Assembly (NCBI GenBank): GCA_947455195.1
Contig: CANGMI010000003.1
Location: 62,001 to 126,000, forward strand
Source: Pseudomonadota bacterium
GTDB lineage: Bacteria > Pseudomonadota > Gammaproteobacteria > Burkholderiales > SG8-39
Direction of reading: 5' to 3'
Length of the DNA stretch: 64,000 bases
In this document: piece by piece, positions 12,035-20,648 of the stretch
Numbering within the stretch: the first letter of the stretch is position 1
How the letters are laid out: every line of letters starts with the position of its first letter
Program-made: the position numbers and the translations under genes
Notes under the pieces: generated by a model
What the model was told of the DNA's origin: nothing
Database searches by the model: none
Seen by the model: the letters and a program-made list of their open reading frames with translations, nothing else

Positions 12035-12586
12035 ATGACCTGGTACCGCCTGCTCGCTGCGGCCACACTGACCACAAGTCTGTTCGCCGGTCTGGTCGCG
12101 GCCGCCGCACACGCCGACGAGGCACCGGTACGCATCGGACGCAGCACCTGGCGCTGGGTCGATGCAGCCGGGGCCGTGCACTATGGTGATCAGCCCCCGG
12201 CTGGCACCCGTGCCAGCAACGTGAAGCTGCAGCCAAGCATCGTCGAGACGAGTGCGGGCGACTTCGCCACAAGCGACGCCGCACGCAAGTTTCCGGTGGT
12301 CTTCTACACCGCCCCCGCATGCGCCGAAACCTGCGACCGCGTTCGACGGTGGCTGCGCGAGCGCCGCATTCCAATGCGCGAGATCGCCGTGACCACTGCC
12401 GAGCAGATCCAGGCGCTCCGTGAAGCCTCGGGCGGCAATGCCGTGCCGGTGGTCACGGTAGGTCGACAGGCCCTCACGGGATTCGACCCCGACCAGATGT
12501 CTGGCATTCTGCGCGGCGCAGGCTACCCCCTTGCAAGCCTCGCGCCCCCTGCAGGCGCCCCTCCATCCAACCCGGACAACCCATGA
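12035..12586 (+). CDS. Exported DUF4124 protein with glutaredoxin-like C-terminal part
   Basis: 183-residue protein with a signal peptide (about 1-27: hydrophobic core followed by AHA). Residues 38-70 (TWRWVDAAGAVHYGDQPP) form a DUF4124 module. From about 85 a thioredoxin-fold/glutaredoxin-like segment follows: PVVFYTAPACAETCDRVRRW, with a Cys-x3-Cys pair instead of the usual CPYC, then NAVPVVTVG with the cis-Pro and GFDPDQM. It probably acts in the periplasm in thiol-disulfide chemistry, but the partner is unknown. Its start is 1 bp after the prlC stop and its stop overlaps the xthA start (ATGA), so all three are likely one transcript. Confidence 0.75.
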   Translation: MTWYRLLAAATLTTSLFAGLVAAAAHADEAPVRIGRSTWRWVDAAGAVHYGDQPPAGTRASNVKLQPSIVETSAGDFATSDAARKFPVVFYTAPACAETCDRVRRWLRERRIPMREIAVTTAEQIQALREASGGNAVPVVTVGRQALTGFDPDQMSGILRGAGYPLASLAPPAGAPPSNPDNP

Positions 12587-13398
12587 AGCTTGCCACCTGG
12601 AATGTCAATTCGCTGAAGGTACGACTGCCGCACCTGCTCGAGTGGCTCGATCGCACCCGGCCCGACTGCGTGTGCCTGCAGGAGCTGAAGATGGAGACTG
12701 CGGCGTTTCCGCATGAGGCCATCGAAGCTGCGGGCTACACGGCCAGTGTGAACGGCCAGAAGACCTACAACGGGGTAGCGATACTGACACGCATCGAAGC
12801 AGCCGATGTGCTGCTCGACATTCCGGGACTGGATGATCCGCAGCGTCGGGTTGTCACGGCCACGATCGGGGGGGTGCGCGTGATCTGCGCCTATGTGCCC
12901 AACGGCCAGGCAGTGGGTACCGACAAGTACGAGTACAAGCTGCGCTGGCTCGATGCGTTCACCCGCTTCGTTGGCGACCAGATGCAGGCCCACCCGCAAC
13001 TGGCCGTCCTCGGCGACTACAACATCGCCCCCGAGGACCGCGACGTCCATGATCCGGTGGCCTGGGCCGGCCAGGTGCTCTGCAGCGAGCCCGAACGCAC
13101 GGCGTTCCAGCGGCTGCTCGGACTGGGGCTTGCCGACAGCTTTCGCCTGTTCGATCAGCCGGAGAGGTCATTCACCTGGTGGGACTACCGGATGAACGGC
13201 TTTCGGCGCAATCTGGGCGTTCGGATCGACCATGTGCTGCTCTCGCCCGCCCTGGCAGCGCGCTGCACCGGATGCGCCGTCGACCTCGAACCACGACGGC
13301 AGGAGCGGCCCTCGGATCACGCTCCCGTCACCGCCGAACTGACCTGCCCCCGAGACCCGACCCCGATCCCGGCGCAACCTCAGTCGATGCGTGCGTAG
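12583..13398 (+). CDS. xthA: Exodeoxyribonuclease III (AP endonuclease)
   Basis: DNA repair nuclease of the exonuclease-endonuclease-phosphatase fold; cleaves at abasic sites and degrades 3' ends. 271 residues. Visible active-site elements: Asn7 in TWNVNS, Glu34 in LQELKM, the GDYNIAPEDRDVHDP segment with Asp and Asn, RIDHVLLS, and the C-terminal SDHAPV catalytic His. The ATG lies in the overlap ATGA with the upstream gene. The last 19 bp overlap the 3' end of aceB on the opposite strand. Confidence 0.93.
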   Translation: MKLATWNVNSLKVRLPHLLEWLDRTRPDCVCLQELKMETAAFPHEAIEAAGYTASVNGQKTYNGVAILTRIEAADVLLDIPGLDDPQRRVVTATIGGVRVICAYVPNGQAVGTDKYEYKLRWLDAFTRFVGDQMQAHPQLAVLGDYNIAPEDRDVHDPVAWAGQVLCSEPERTAFQRLLGLGLADSFRLFDQPERSFTWWDYRMNGFRRNLGVRIDHVLLSPALAARCTGCAVDLEPRRQERPSDHAPVTAELTCPRDPTPIPAQPQSMRA

Positions 13399-14987
13399 GC
13401 CGGCAAGGTCAGAAACTCGACGTACTCCCCCGTGGTGATCTCATCGAAGAGTTCGGCGGCACGCCCGTAATGACCACGCGCCCAAGCCGCCTCGCCCACG
13501 ATGGGCCGGATCTTCACCAGTTCATCGGCCAGCAACGCACGAAACAGGGGCACGTCTACCTTGCGCCCGTCGTCGAGCACGCCTTTGGGAGAGCGGATCC
13601 ACTGCCAGATCTGTGATCGCGAGATCTCGGCGGTCGCTGCGTCTTCCATCAGGTTGTAGACCGGCACGCAGCCATTGCCACCGAGCCACGCACCCAGGTA
13701 CTGGATGCCCACCGAAATGTTGTTGCGCACACCCGACTCGGTAATCGGCGAGGCGGGCCGAAAGTCGAGCAGACTGGCCGCATCGATCGTCACGTCGGGG
13801 CGTTGGCGACTGTACTGGTTGGGGCCCGGCATGTGCTCGTCGAAAACGGCCTTCGCCACCGGGACAAGTCCCGGATGGGCGACCCAGGTGCCGTCACAAC
13901 CATCCGTCACCTCACGCAACTTGTCGGCACGTACCTTGGCGATGGCCGCCTCATTGGCAACCGGGTCGTTCTTGATGGGAATCTGCGCGGCCATGCCACC
14001 CATGGCGGGCGCACCGCGACGATGGCAGGTCTTCACAAGACCCAGGGCATAGGCACGCATGAACGGCGCGAGCATCGTCACTTCGGCGCGATCGGCCAGA
14101 CAGAAGTCCGGATTCGACCTGAACTTCTTGATGCACGAGAAAATGTAGTCCCAGCGACCGATGTTGAGGCCGGCCGAATGATCACGCAGTTCCCACAGGA
14201 ACTCGTCCATCTCGAACGCTGCAACGACGGTCTCGATCAGGCATGTGGCCTTGATCGTTCCATGGCGCAGACCGAGCACGCTCTCGGACTCGTTGAAGAT
14301 GTCATTCCACAGACGGGCCTCGAGGTGGGACTCCATCTTGGGCAGGTAGAAGTAAGGCCCCGAGCCACGCGCCACGAGTTCGGCAGCGTTATGAAAGACA
14401 AACAAGCCGAAATCGAACAACCCGCCAGCCATCACCTGGCCATCGACGCGCACATGCTTTTCGTCCAAATGCCACCCGCGCGGGCGGGGCAGCAGCACGG
14501 CGGTCTTTTCGTTCAGCACATACTGCCGGCCATTCTGCTCGAGGGTGATGGTGCGACGCACGGCATCGCGCAGATTGATCTGCCCGTCGACCATGTTGTG
14601 CCAGGTCGGGCAGTTTGCATCCTCGAAATCGGCCATGAAGGTCGATGCGCCGCAGTTGAGCGCATTGATGACCATCTTGCGATCGGTAGGCCCGGTGATC
14701 TCGACACGCCGATCGAGCAGATCGTGCGGCTGGGGAGCAATGGTCCACTCGGTGGCCCGGATGTGTGCCGTCTCGGGCAGAAAATCGGGCATCACCCCCG
14801 CATTGAAACGCGTCTGACGGGCATCGCGCAGCGCGAGCAGTTCTCGCCGTCGCGCATCGTGTGCCCGATGAAGACGTGCAAGGAAGGCCAGTGCCTCAGT
14901 CGTCAATATCTCGGCAAAAGCAGGCGTGATCGGTGCATCGACCGCCACACCCTCAGGCATCTTCACCAGCGCCATTGCATTGCTCAT
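13380..14987 (-). CDS. aceB: Malate synthase A
   Basis: Glyoxylate-shunt enzyme condensing glyoxylate with acetyl-CoA to malate. The 535 residues match the AceB (isoform A) length. It shows the family signature around KDGTWVAHPG (here CDGTWVAHPGLVPVA) and NCGASTFMADFEDANCPTW with the acidic Mg ligands. RPRGWHLDEKHV and SVGIQYLGAWLGGNGCVP are further landmarks. I chose the ATG at 14987, with an AGGGGGG stretch 8-13 nt ahead, over in-frame starts up to 15023. No isocitrate lyase gene is in the window. It lies downstream of ntrC on the same strand, about 105 bp away, so it may have its own promoter. Confidence 0.95.
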   Translation of the reverse strand: MSNAMALVKMPEGVAVDAPITPAFAEILTTEALAFLARLHRAHDARRRELLALRDARQTRFNAGVMPDFLPETAHIRATEWTIAPQPHDLLDRRVEITGPTDRKMVINALNCGASTFMADFEDANCPTWHNMVDGQINLRDAVRRTITLEQNGRQYVLNEKTAVLLPRPRGWHLDEKHVRVDGQVMAGGLFDFGLFVFHNAAELVARGSGPYFYLPKMESHLEARLWNDIFNESESVLGLRHGTIKATCLIETVVAAFEMDEFLWELRDHSAGLNIGRWDYIFSCIKKFRSNPDFCLADRAEVTMLAPFMRAYALGLVKTCHRRGAPAMGGMAAQIPIKNDPVANEAAIAKVRADKLREVTDGCDGTWVAHPGLVPVAKAVFDEHMPGPNQYSRQRPDVTIDAASLLDFRPASPITESGVRNNISVGIQYLGAWLGGNGCVPVYNLMEDAATAEISRSQIWQWIRSPKGVLDDGRKVDVPLFRALLADELVKIRPIVGEAAWARGHYGRAAELFDEITTGEYVEFLTLPAYARID

Positions 14988-15092
14988 CGGGGCCCCCCTG
15001 GCCATGGTTGGACGGGAATCCAAGCGTTCGCTATCACTTGTCGATAGCCCCTGCCATGCTACAGATCCTGCGGCTTTGCTGTCAGGCGCTCG

Positions 15093-16508
15093 TCACGCTT
15101 CCAGCACCGGAACGGGCGCGGCCTCACCGTCGAGCTCGAGTTCCTGAATCTTCCGAGTGATGGTGTTGCGGCCGATACCGAGCAACTGAGCCGCCTCGAT
15201 CCGACGTCCGGAGGTATGCGCGAGCGCCTTGCCGATGAGAATCGCCTCGAAGCGACGCGTCAGCCGGTCCATCAGATCACGCTCACCGCGTACCAATGCC
15301 GACTGCACTTCACGGGCAAGCACCTGGGTCCAGTCTGCATCGGCGGCAACCCGCGGCATGGCCCGCAACTCAGGGGGCAGATCCTTGATGTCGACCATCT
15401 GCCCGGGTGCCATCACGGTCAGCCAGTGACAGACGTTTTCCAGCTGGCGGACGTTACCCGGCCAATCGAAACCAGCCAGAAATGCGGTCGACTCGTCGGT
15501 AAGGCGCTTGGGCTCGACACCGAGTTCACGCGCGCTGCGCGCCAGAAAGTGTCGGGCCAGCACCGGTACGTCCTCAGCACGCTCGTGCAAGCTCGGGATG
15601 CGCAGGCGAATCACGTTCAACCGGTGATACAGATCCTCGCGAAACCCACCCTCTCGCACCCGCTGCTCGAGGTCCTGATGCGTTGCGGCAATCACCCGCA
15701 CGTTGGCCCGCAAGGGCGCGTGGCCACCCACACGATAGAAGTGACCGTCGGAGAGCACGCGCAACAGGCGGGTCTGGAGATCGGCCGGCATGTCGCCGAT
15801 CTCGTCCAGAAACAGCGTACCCCCCTCGGCCTGCTCGAAACGCCCACGACGCAAGGTCTGAGCGCCGGTGAAGGACCCCCGCTCGTGCCCGAAGAGTTCC
15901 GACTCGAGGAGATCCTTGGGCATCGCAGCCGTGTTGATGGCCACGAAGGGTTTGGCCGCACGTGGGCTATGGCGGTGCAGCGCGCGAGCAACCAGCTCTT
16001 TTCCGGTGCCCGACTCGCCGGTGATCAATACCGTGGCACTGGATTGACTGAGCCGGCCGATGCCGCGAAACACGTCCTGCATCGAAGCAGCCTGACCAAT
16101 GATCTCGGTGAGTACCGGCTCGGCCTCGACAGGCAATTCGCCGCGGGTACTTTCATCGATGGCGCGCCGGATGAGGTCGACGGCCTGGTCGACATCGAAG
16201 GGCTTGGGCAGGTACTCGAACGCCCCCCCCTGGAAGGCGGATACGGCCGAATCCAGATCGGAGTAGGCGGTCATGATGATGACCGGCATGGTGGGGTGAG
16301 CCGCCTTCACATGGGTGAGCAGCTCGATGCCCGATTTGCCGGGCATGCGGATATCGGAAACCAGCACCTGCGGCGAGCGCGTTTCGAGCGCAAGCATCGC
16401 GTCCTGGGCGTTCTCGAAGCTCTCGAACTCGATGCCCTCGCGCCCGAGGGTCTTCTCGAGTACCCAGCGAATCGATCGGTCATCATCAACTACCCAGACT
16501 GGCTTCAT
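15093..16508 (-). CDS. glnG: Nitrogen regulator NtrC (sigma54 activator)
   Basis: Response regulator activating sigma54 promoters under nitrogen limitation. 471 residues in the standard order: receiver domain (1-120) with phospho-acceptor Asp52 in [14 protein letters not shown]+ domain (about 140-375) with Walker A GESGTGKE and the sigma54 contact loop GSFTGA (the usual GAFTGA carries Ala at position 2); and a C-terminal Fis-type HTH ([20 protein letters not shown]). It follows ntrB by about 90 bp on the same strand. Its target sites are visible upstream of glnA in this window. Confidence 0.95.
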   Translation of the reverse strand: MKPVWVVDDDRSIRWVLEKTLGREGIEFESFENAQDAMLALETRSPQVLVSDIRMPGKSGIELLTHVKAAHPTMPVIIMTAYSDLDSAVSAFQGGAFEYLPKPFDVDQAVDLIRRAIDESTRGELPVEAEPVLTEIIGQAASMQDVFRGIGRLSQSSATVLITGESGTGKELVARALHRHSPRAAKPFVAINTAAMPKDLLESELFGHERGSFTGAQTLRRGRFEQAEGGTLFLDEIGDMPADLQTRLLRVLSDGHFYRVGGHAPLRANVRVIAATHQDLEQRVREGGFREDLYHRLNVIRLRIPSLHERAEDVPVLARHFLARSARELGVEPKRLTDESTAFLAGFDWPGNVRQLENVCHWLTVMAPGQMVDIKDLPPELRAMPRVAADADWTQVLAREVQSALVRGERDLMDRLTRRFEAILIGKALAHTSGRRIEAAQLLGIGRNTITRKIQELELDGEAAPVPVLEA

Positions 16509-16597
16509 GCGTCACCCCATGCGTGAAATGCGCGCGCTGCACCGCTTGATCTGGCTCACACCGGATGGGTGAGCACGCCTCGCGGCGAGGCGTATTG

Positions 16598-17695
16598 CTA
16601 ACGGACTGCTGCCCTGCTACCGATCGGCAGAAGGCAACGAAACACCGTCCGCCCGGGCTCGCTCTGGCACTCGATCATTCCCAGGTGGTGCTGGATGAAT
16701 GTCTGCGCCAGGGTGAGTCCGAGGCCGGTACCCCCTTCACGGCCCGATACCAGCGGATAGAAGATGCGATCGACCATCTCGGTCGGAATTCCGGGTCCGT
16801 TGTCGATGACTTGCAAATCTAATGCCAGCCGATGGCGTTCTCGCGCGATCGTTGCACCCCAGGCGATGCGCGTGCGCAAGGTAATCTGACCCGAGCCACC
16901 GAACGATTCGAGCCAGCCCGCGCCTGCCGGCCCGAGAAGTGCCTGTGCCGCGTTGCGGGTGACATTGAGCACCGCCTGGATCAACTGTTCGCGGTCACCT
17001 TCGATGTCAGGCAAGCTCGTGTCGTAGTCGCGCCGGATGCGGATGCCTCGAGGAAATTCGGCCAGTACCAGACTGCGCACCCGCTCGCAGACCTCGTGAA
17101 TATTGACCCCGGCAAAGGTGGGGACCCGATGCGGGGTCAGCAGACGCTCCATCAGGACCTGCAACCGGTCGGCTTCCTTGATGATCACCTGCGTGTATTC
17201 GCGAAGATCGGGTCGATCGAGTTCGTGCTCGAGCAGTTGCGCCGAACCGCGTAATCCCCCCAGCGGATTCTTGATCTCGTGCGCCAGGTTGCGAATGAGT
17301 TCGCGGTTGGCCTGACTCTGGGTGAGTTGCAGGGCTTCGCGCTCGATCCGGACCTGCTGCTCGATCTTGCGCAATTCGAGCAGCACGCTGGCCTCGGACA
17401 TGTCGACCGGAGAGCCGAGGCAATTGACGTGGAGAGGTTCGCGGTTGACGCGCAACAAGCGCACATCGTTGTCCCAGAACCCGCGCTCCGCATCGATCGT
17501 GGCCCGCAACTGGTCTTCAAGCCCTTTCATCTCGGAAAAGAGGGTGGGAAAGACCACCCCGACGAGCGCCCGTCGTGACAAGCCCAGAAGGGTTTCCGCG
17601 GCCACATTGGCATCGCGGATCACCAGACGCCGATCCAGCAGGAGAACAGCGGTCGCCAGCAGGTCGACGCTCGCACCGAGGAGGCGATCGCTCAT
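16598..17695 (-). CDS. glnL: Nitrogen sensor kinase NtrB
   Basis: Histidine kinase/phosphatase partner of NtrC, cytosolic and controlled by PII proteins. 365 residues: N-terminal PAS domain (about 5-115), dimerisation/phosphoacceptor helix with His139 in NLAHEIKNPLGGLRGSAQLL, and the HATPase domain with NVTRNAAQAL (N box), DNGPGIP (G1) and GREGGTGLGLTLA (G2). There are no membrane segments, as usual for NtrB. It sits between the DUF4124 gene (19 bp away) and ntrC. No glnB/glnK is in the window. Confidence 0.94.
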   Translation of the reverse strand: MSDRLLGASVDLLATAVLLLDRRLVIRDANVAAETLLGLSRRALVGVVFPTLFSEMKGLEDQLRATIDAERGFWDNDVRLLRVNREPLHVNCLGSPVDMSEASVLLELRKIEQQVRIEREALQLTQSQANRELIRNLAHEIKNPLGGLRGSAQLLEHELDRPDLREYTQVIIKEADRLQVLMERLLTPHRVPTFAGVNIHEVCERVRSLVLAEFPRGIRIRRDYDTSLPDIEGDREQLIQAVLNVTRNAAQALLGPAGAGWLESFGGSGQITLRTRIAWGATIARERHRLALDLQVIDNGPGIPTEMVDRIFYPLVSGREGGTGLGLTLAQTFIQHHLGMIECQSEPGRTVFRCLLPIGSRAAVR

Positions 17696-17714
17696 GCGAA
17701 CACCCCCGCATCGG

Positions 17715-18260
17715 TCACTTCAGCCGACCCACCTCGCGCTCGAGGGCATCGATGTTCTTCAAACGCTCGGTGACAGCGTCCTGAAAGGGCTTCAGCCGGT
17801 CGAGGACGCGTTGATAGTTCCGCTCGTCGCCCGAACGAATCGACTCCTGCTCGGACAACATCTCGCGTGCCCGCGCCAGTGCAGCCTGTTCGTTCTTCAG
17901 TTCGTCCTCGAGAATGCGGCGTCGTGCATCTTCGCGCGATCGCTGCCCGAGGGCGTCGCCCGATCCCGTCTGCGCTGCACTCGCAGGCGCCCGTACGGTC
18001 GGCGCGCCGGACGGTGCCACCATGATCTCTCGGGTCACGATGCTGCATTGCTGGCCTGCCGTATCGGAAGCGACATTGGTATAACGGGCATGGCCCGAAC
18101 TGTCGATGCAGCGCCACACCGTGCCGGTGGAGGCACCCGCGCCCATCTGCGCCATGGCGCCAGGTCCAAAGAGCAGGCCTACCGATGGCAACACCCACCC
18201 CATCGCGCGCGAGGCTGCGCGCGACACATCCTGCAGGGCCTGAGCGGGGCGAGCGACCAT
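17715..18260 (-). CDS. DUF4124 domain exported protein
   Basis: Protein of unknown role between glnA and ntrB. From the ATG at 18260 it has 181 residues: a hydrophobic stretch (MGWVLPSVGLLFGPGAMAQ) resembling a signal sequence, a DUF4124 module (TVWRCIDSSGHARYTNV), an Ala/Pro linker, and an acidic/basic coiled-coil tail rich in Glu, Arg and Leu (about 115-181). Upstream in-frame codons up to 18326 would place the start inside the glnA-distal hairpin, so I rejected them; an ATG at 18203 is a further alternative. DUF4124 proteins at this position are common in betaproteobacteria. Its function in nitrogen control, if any, is not known. Confidence 0.7.
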   Translation of the reverse strand: MVARPAQALQDVSRAASRAMGWVLPSVGLLFGPGAMAQMGAGASTGTVWRCIDSSGHARYTNVASDTAGQQCSIVTREIMVAPSGAPTVRAPASAAQTGSGDALGQRSREDARRRILEDELKNEQAALARAREMLSEQESIRSGDERNYQRVLDRLKPFQDAVTERLKNIDALEREVGRLK

Positions 18261-18303
18261 CAATCGACCAAAGGGCGGGGGCGCGGTCGGACCAGCCGAC
18301 TGC

Positions 18304-18349
18304 GCTCGCACCGGGCAGGGCGACAACCCCGTCGCCCTGCGGTGCGAGC
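18304..18349 (-). terminator. Strong intercistronic hairpin after glnA
   Basis: Two nested perfect arms, GCTCGCACC/GGTGCGAGC (18304-18312 with 18341-18349) and CAGGGCGAC/GTCGCCCTG (18316-18324 with 18331-18339), make an 18-bp interrupted stem with a 6-nt loop. It begins 14 bp after the glnA stop. No T-run follows, so it may act as a partial terminator or an mRNA 3'-protecting/processing hairpin, letting only some transcripts continue into ntrBC. Confidence 0.7.
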
Positions 18350-18363
18350 CGCGCCATCCCGGC

Positions 18364-19779
18364 TCAGAGTGAGTAGTACAGGTCGAACTCGACCGGGTGA
18401 GTCGTCATGCGGAAGCGGGTCACCTCCTGCATCTTCAGTTCGATGTAGGCATCGATGAAGTCGTTGGTGAACACGCCCCCACGGGTCAGGAACTCGCGGT
18501 CGCGGTCGAGGTAATCGAGCGCCATGTCAAGCGACGAACAGACGTTCGGCACCTTCTTGGCTTCCTCGGGCGGCAGGTCGTAGAGGTTCTTGTCGATCGG
18601 ATCGCCAGGATGAATCTTGTTCTGAACGCCGTCGAGACCGGCCATCAGCATCGCCGAGAAGGCGAGGTAGGGATTCGCTGTGGGATCGGGGAACCGCACC
18701 TCGATGCGACGAGCCTTGGGGCTGTTCACGTAGGGAATGCGGATCGATGCCGAGCGGTTCCGCGCCGAGTAGGCGAGGTTGATCGGCGCCTCGAAGCCGG
18801 GGACCAGTCGCTTGTAGCTGTTGGTTCCCGGGTTGGTGATCGCATTCAGCGCGCGGGCATGCTTGATGATGCCGCCGATGTAGTACAGGGCGAACTCCGA
18901 CAGACCCGCGTAGCCGTTGCCGGCAAAGAGGTTGGTGCCGTCCTTCCAGACCGACTGGTGCACGTGCATGCCCGAACCGTTGTCACCGACGACGGGCTTC
19001 GGCATGAAGGTCGCGGTCTTGCCGTAGCCTGCCGCCACCATCTGCACCGTGTACTTGAGGATCTGGTTCCAGTCGGCGCGCTTCACCAGGCTGTTGAAGA
19101 CGGTACCGATCTCGCACTGTCCGGGCGCGGCCACTTCATGGTGGTGCACCTCGACTTCAACACCTTGCTGCTCGAGCGCAAGGCACATGGCGTTGCGGAT
19201 GTCCTGCAGCGAGTCGATCGGGGGCACGGGGAAGTATCCCCCCTTCACTGGCGGACGGTGGCCCATGTTGCCGCCTTCAAACGACTTGCCGGTCGACCAG
19301 GGTGCCTCTTCCGAATCGATTTTCACGAAGCAACCCGACATGTCGACGTTCCAGGTCACCGAATCGAAGATGAAGAATTCGGGTTCCGGACCGAAGTAGG
19401 CTGCATCACCGATGCCGGTCGACTTCAGGTAAGCCTCGGCACGCTTGGCGAGCGAACGCGGATCGCGCTCATAGCCCTTGCCGGTCGACGGCTCGATCAC
19501 GTCGCAGGAGATGTTGAGCACCGCCTCGTCGCTGAACGGGTCCATGCGCGCCGAATCGGCATCGGGCATGAGCAGCATGTCGGAGGCTTCGATGCCTTTC
19601 CAGCCCGCGATCGACGAGCCGTCAAAGGCGTGACCCGAATCGAACTTGTCCTGGGTGAACTGCTTCGCCGGCACCGAAACGTGCTGCTCCTTGCCCTTGG
19701 TATCGGTGAAACGAAGGTCGACGAATCGAACCTCGTTGTCCTTGATCATTTTCAGTACGTCGGCGTCAGACAGTGCCAT
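18364..19779 (-). CDS. glnA: Glutamine synthetase type I
   Basis: Cytosolic dodecameric enzyme making glutamine from glutamate, ammonia and ATP. 471 residues, the GSI-beta length. Seen in the sequence: [17 protein letters not shown], the glutamate-binding region with [10 protein letters not shown], the [20 protein letters not shown] arginine segment, and [11 protein letters not shown] with Tyr400, the adenylylation site. The enzyme should therefore be inactivated by GlnE. AGGAG lies about 7 nt before the ATG. Expression is predicted to be driven by NtrC-sigma54 from the sites annotated upstream. Confidence 0.97.
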   Translation of the reverse strand: MALSDADVLKMIKDNEVRFVDLRFTDTKGKEQHVSVPAKQFTQDKFDSGHAFDGSSIAGWKGIEASDMLLMPDADSARMDPFSDEAVLNISCDVIEPSTGKGYERDPRSLAKRAEAYLKSTGIGDAAYFGPEPEFFIFDSVTWNVDMSGCFVKIDSEEAPWSTGKSFEGGNMGHRPPVKGGYFPVPPIDSLQDIRNAMCLALEQQGVEVEVHHHEVAAPGQCEIGTVFNSLVKRADWNQILKYTVQMVAAGYGKTATFMPKPVVGDNGSGMHVHQSVWKDGTNLFAGNGYAGLSEFALYYIGGIIKHARALNAITNPGTNSYKRLVPGFEAPINLAYSARNRSASIRIPYVNSPKARRIEVRFPDPTANPYLAFSAMLMAGLDGVQNKIHPGDPIDKNLYDLPPEEAKKVPNVCSSLDMALDYLDRDREFLTRGGVFTNDFIDAYIELKMQEVTRFRMTTHPVEFDLYYSL

Positions 19780-19896
19780 GAACAGGCTCCTTTGCTTGGG
19801 GGGATCAGGCTGCAGATTGGGTCACGCTGGAGATTCGAAGCAGGCGAAGGCAAGCCGATGCCGCGACTGGTCAACGCCATGACGGCATGATCTGAC

Positions 19897-19912
19897 GCAG
19901 GAACTGTGCCAA
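19897..19912 (-). promoter_or_regulatory. Sigma54 (-24/-12) promoter of glnA
   Basis: On the minus strand the sequence reads TTGGCAC-AGTTCC-TGC, with the invariant GG (19910-19909) and GC (19898-19897) exactly 10 bp apart, as RpoN requires. Predicted start near 19885, giving a leader of about 106 nt. The paired NtrC-like sites upstream support it. Confidence 0.8.
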
Positions 19913-19968
19913 TGACCGCGTGCTCCTCGGGTACCCAGAGAAGCCTCACCGGTCTGTCACACCGCACT

Positions 19969-20016
19969 CGCACCGACATTGTGCACAAAATGACTCGATA
20001 GCGCCAATGTGGTGCA
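19969..20016 (-). promoter_or_regulatory. Two NtrC-type enhancer sites upstream of glnA
   Basis: Two 17-bp elements fit the NtrC palindrome TGCACC-N5-GGTGCA with 10 of 12 positions each: 19969-19985 (CGCACC-N5-TGTGCA) and 20000-20016 (AGCGCC-N5-GGTGCA). Their centres are 31 bp apart, about three helical turns, and lie about 92 and 123 bp upstream of the predicted glnA start. This closely resembles the E. coli glnAp2 enhancer. A further half-site, GGTGCA, is at 20034-20039. The region also carries the start of the divergent rhodanese transcript. Beyond these elements the 331-bp gap 19780-20110 shows no gene. Confidence 0.7.
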
Positions 20017-20053
20017 CTCCGGGCGCTCGATATGGTGCAACCGGCCCCACTGC

Positions 20054-20080
20054 TTGCAGACCCGATCCGCTCGTTATACT
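20054..20080 (+). promoter_or_regulatory. Possible sigma70 promoter of the rhodanese gene
   Basis: TTGCAG (20054-20059) and TATACT (20075-20080) are near-consensus -35 and -10 boxes, but the spacer is only 15 bp, shorter than the preferred 16-18. The start would be near 20087, about 24 nt before the rhodanese ATG. Confidence 0.4.
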
Positions 20081-20110
20081 GGCCCGCTTATCTTCGCGGA
20101 GCCATCGGCC

Positions 20111-20563
20111 ATGACTTCTCCAGAAAACCTGATCGAGCAAGCGCGCGCGGCCGCGCAAAGCCAGTCACTGCCTTTCGCAGGCGCTCTGTCGCCTGCCGCC
20201 GCACAGGCGCTGCGCGAGTCGATGCCGGCCGCGATTCTCGTCGATGTTCGCACCCGCGCCGAATGGGCCTATGTCGGACGTGTGCCCGACGCCATCGAAA
20301 TCGAATGGAATCAATATCCTTCGGGGCGTAACCCGGACTTTGCAGCGCAACTGCTCGCCGCGATTCCGGATCGCACGCGCCCGGTCCTGTTCCTGTGCCG
20401 CAGCGGCGGTCGATCGGCTGCCGCGGCGCAAGCCGCCACCGAACTCGGGTACACCCTCGCCATCAACGTGCTCGAAGGCTTCGAGGGCGATCTGGACGCG
20501 GCCAGCCACCGCAATTCGGCCGGGGGCTGGCGCAAGGCGGGGCTGCCCTGGATGCAGAACTGA
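20111..20563 (+). CDS. Single-domain rhodanese-like sulfurtransferase
   Basis: 150-residue cytosolic protein with one rhodanese domain. The active-site loop is LCRSGGRS with Cys96 as the persulfide-forming residue; DVRTRAEWAYVGRVPDA is the typical CH2-like entry motif. It could transfer sulfur to cyanide, thioredoxin or other acceptors; the physiological partner is not evident. The ATG at 20111 is chosen because upstream in-frame sequence lies across the promoter. It precedes the gamma-glutamyltransferase-family gene by 85 bp on the same strand. Confidence 0.88.
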   Translation: MTSPENLIEQARAAAQSQSLPFAGALSPAAAQALRESMPAAILVDVRTRAEWAYVGRVPDAIEIEWNQYPSGRNPDFAAQLLAAIPDRTRPVLFLCRSGGRSAAAAQAATELGYTLAINVLEGFEGDLDAASHRNSAGGWRKAGLPWMQN

Positions 20564-20648
20564 CCCTGCGCCACGCGATTCCCGGACGCCTGCCAGCCGC
20601 GTGCCGCGGCTCACCCTGCCACCTCGAAAACGACAAGGACGCATCACC

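Noticed and set aside
20023-20040. Third NtrC site upstream of glnA
   Set aside because: Only the GGTGCA half matches and the other half is out of spacing, so it is mentioned only as a half-site.
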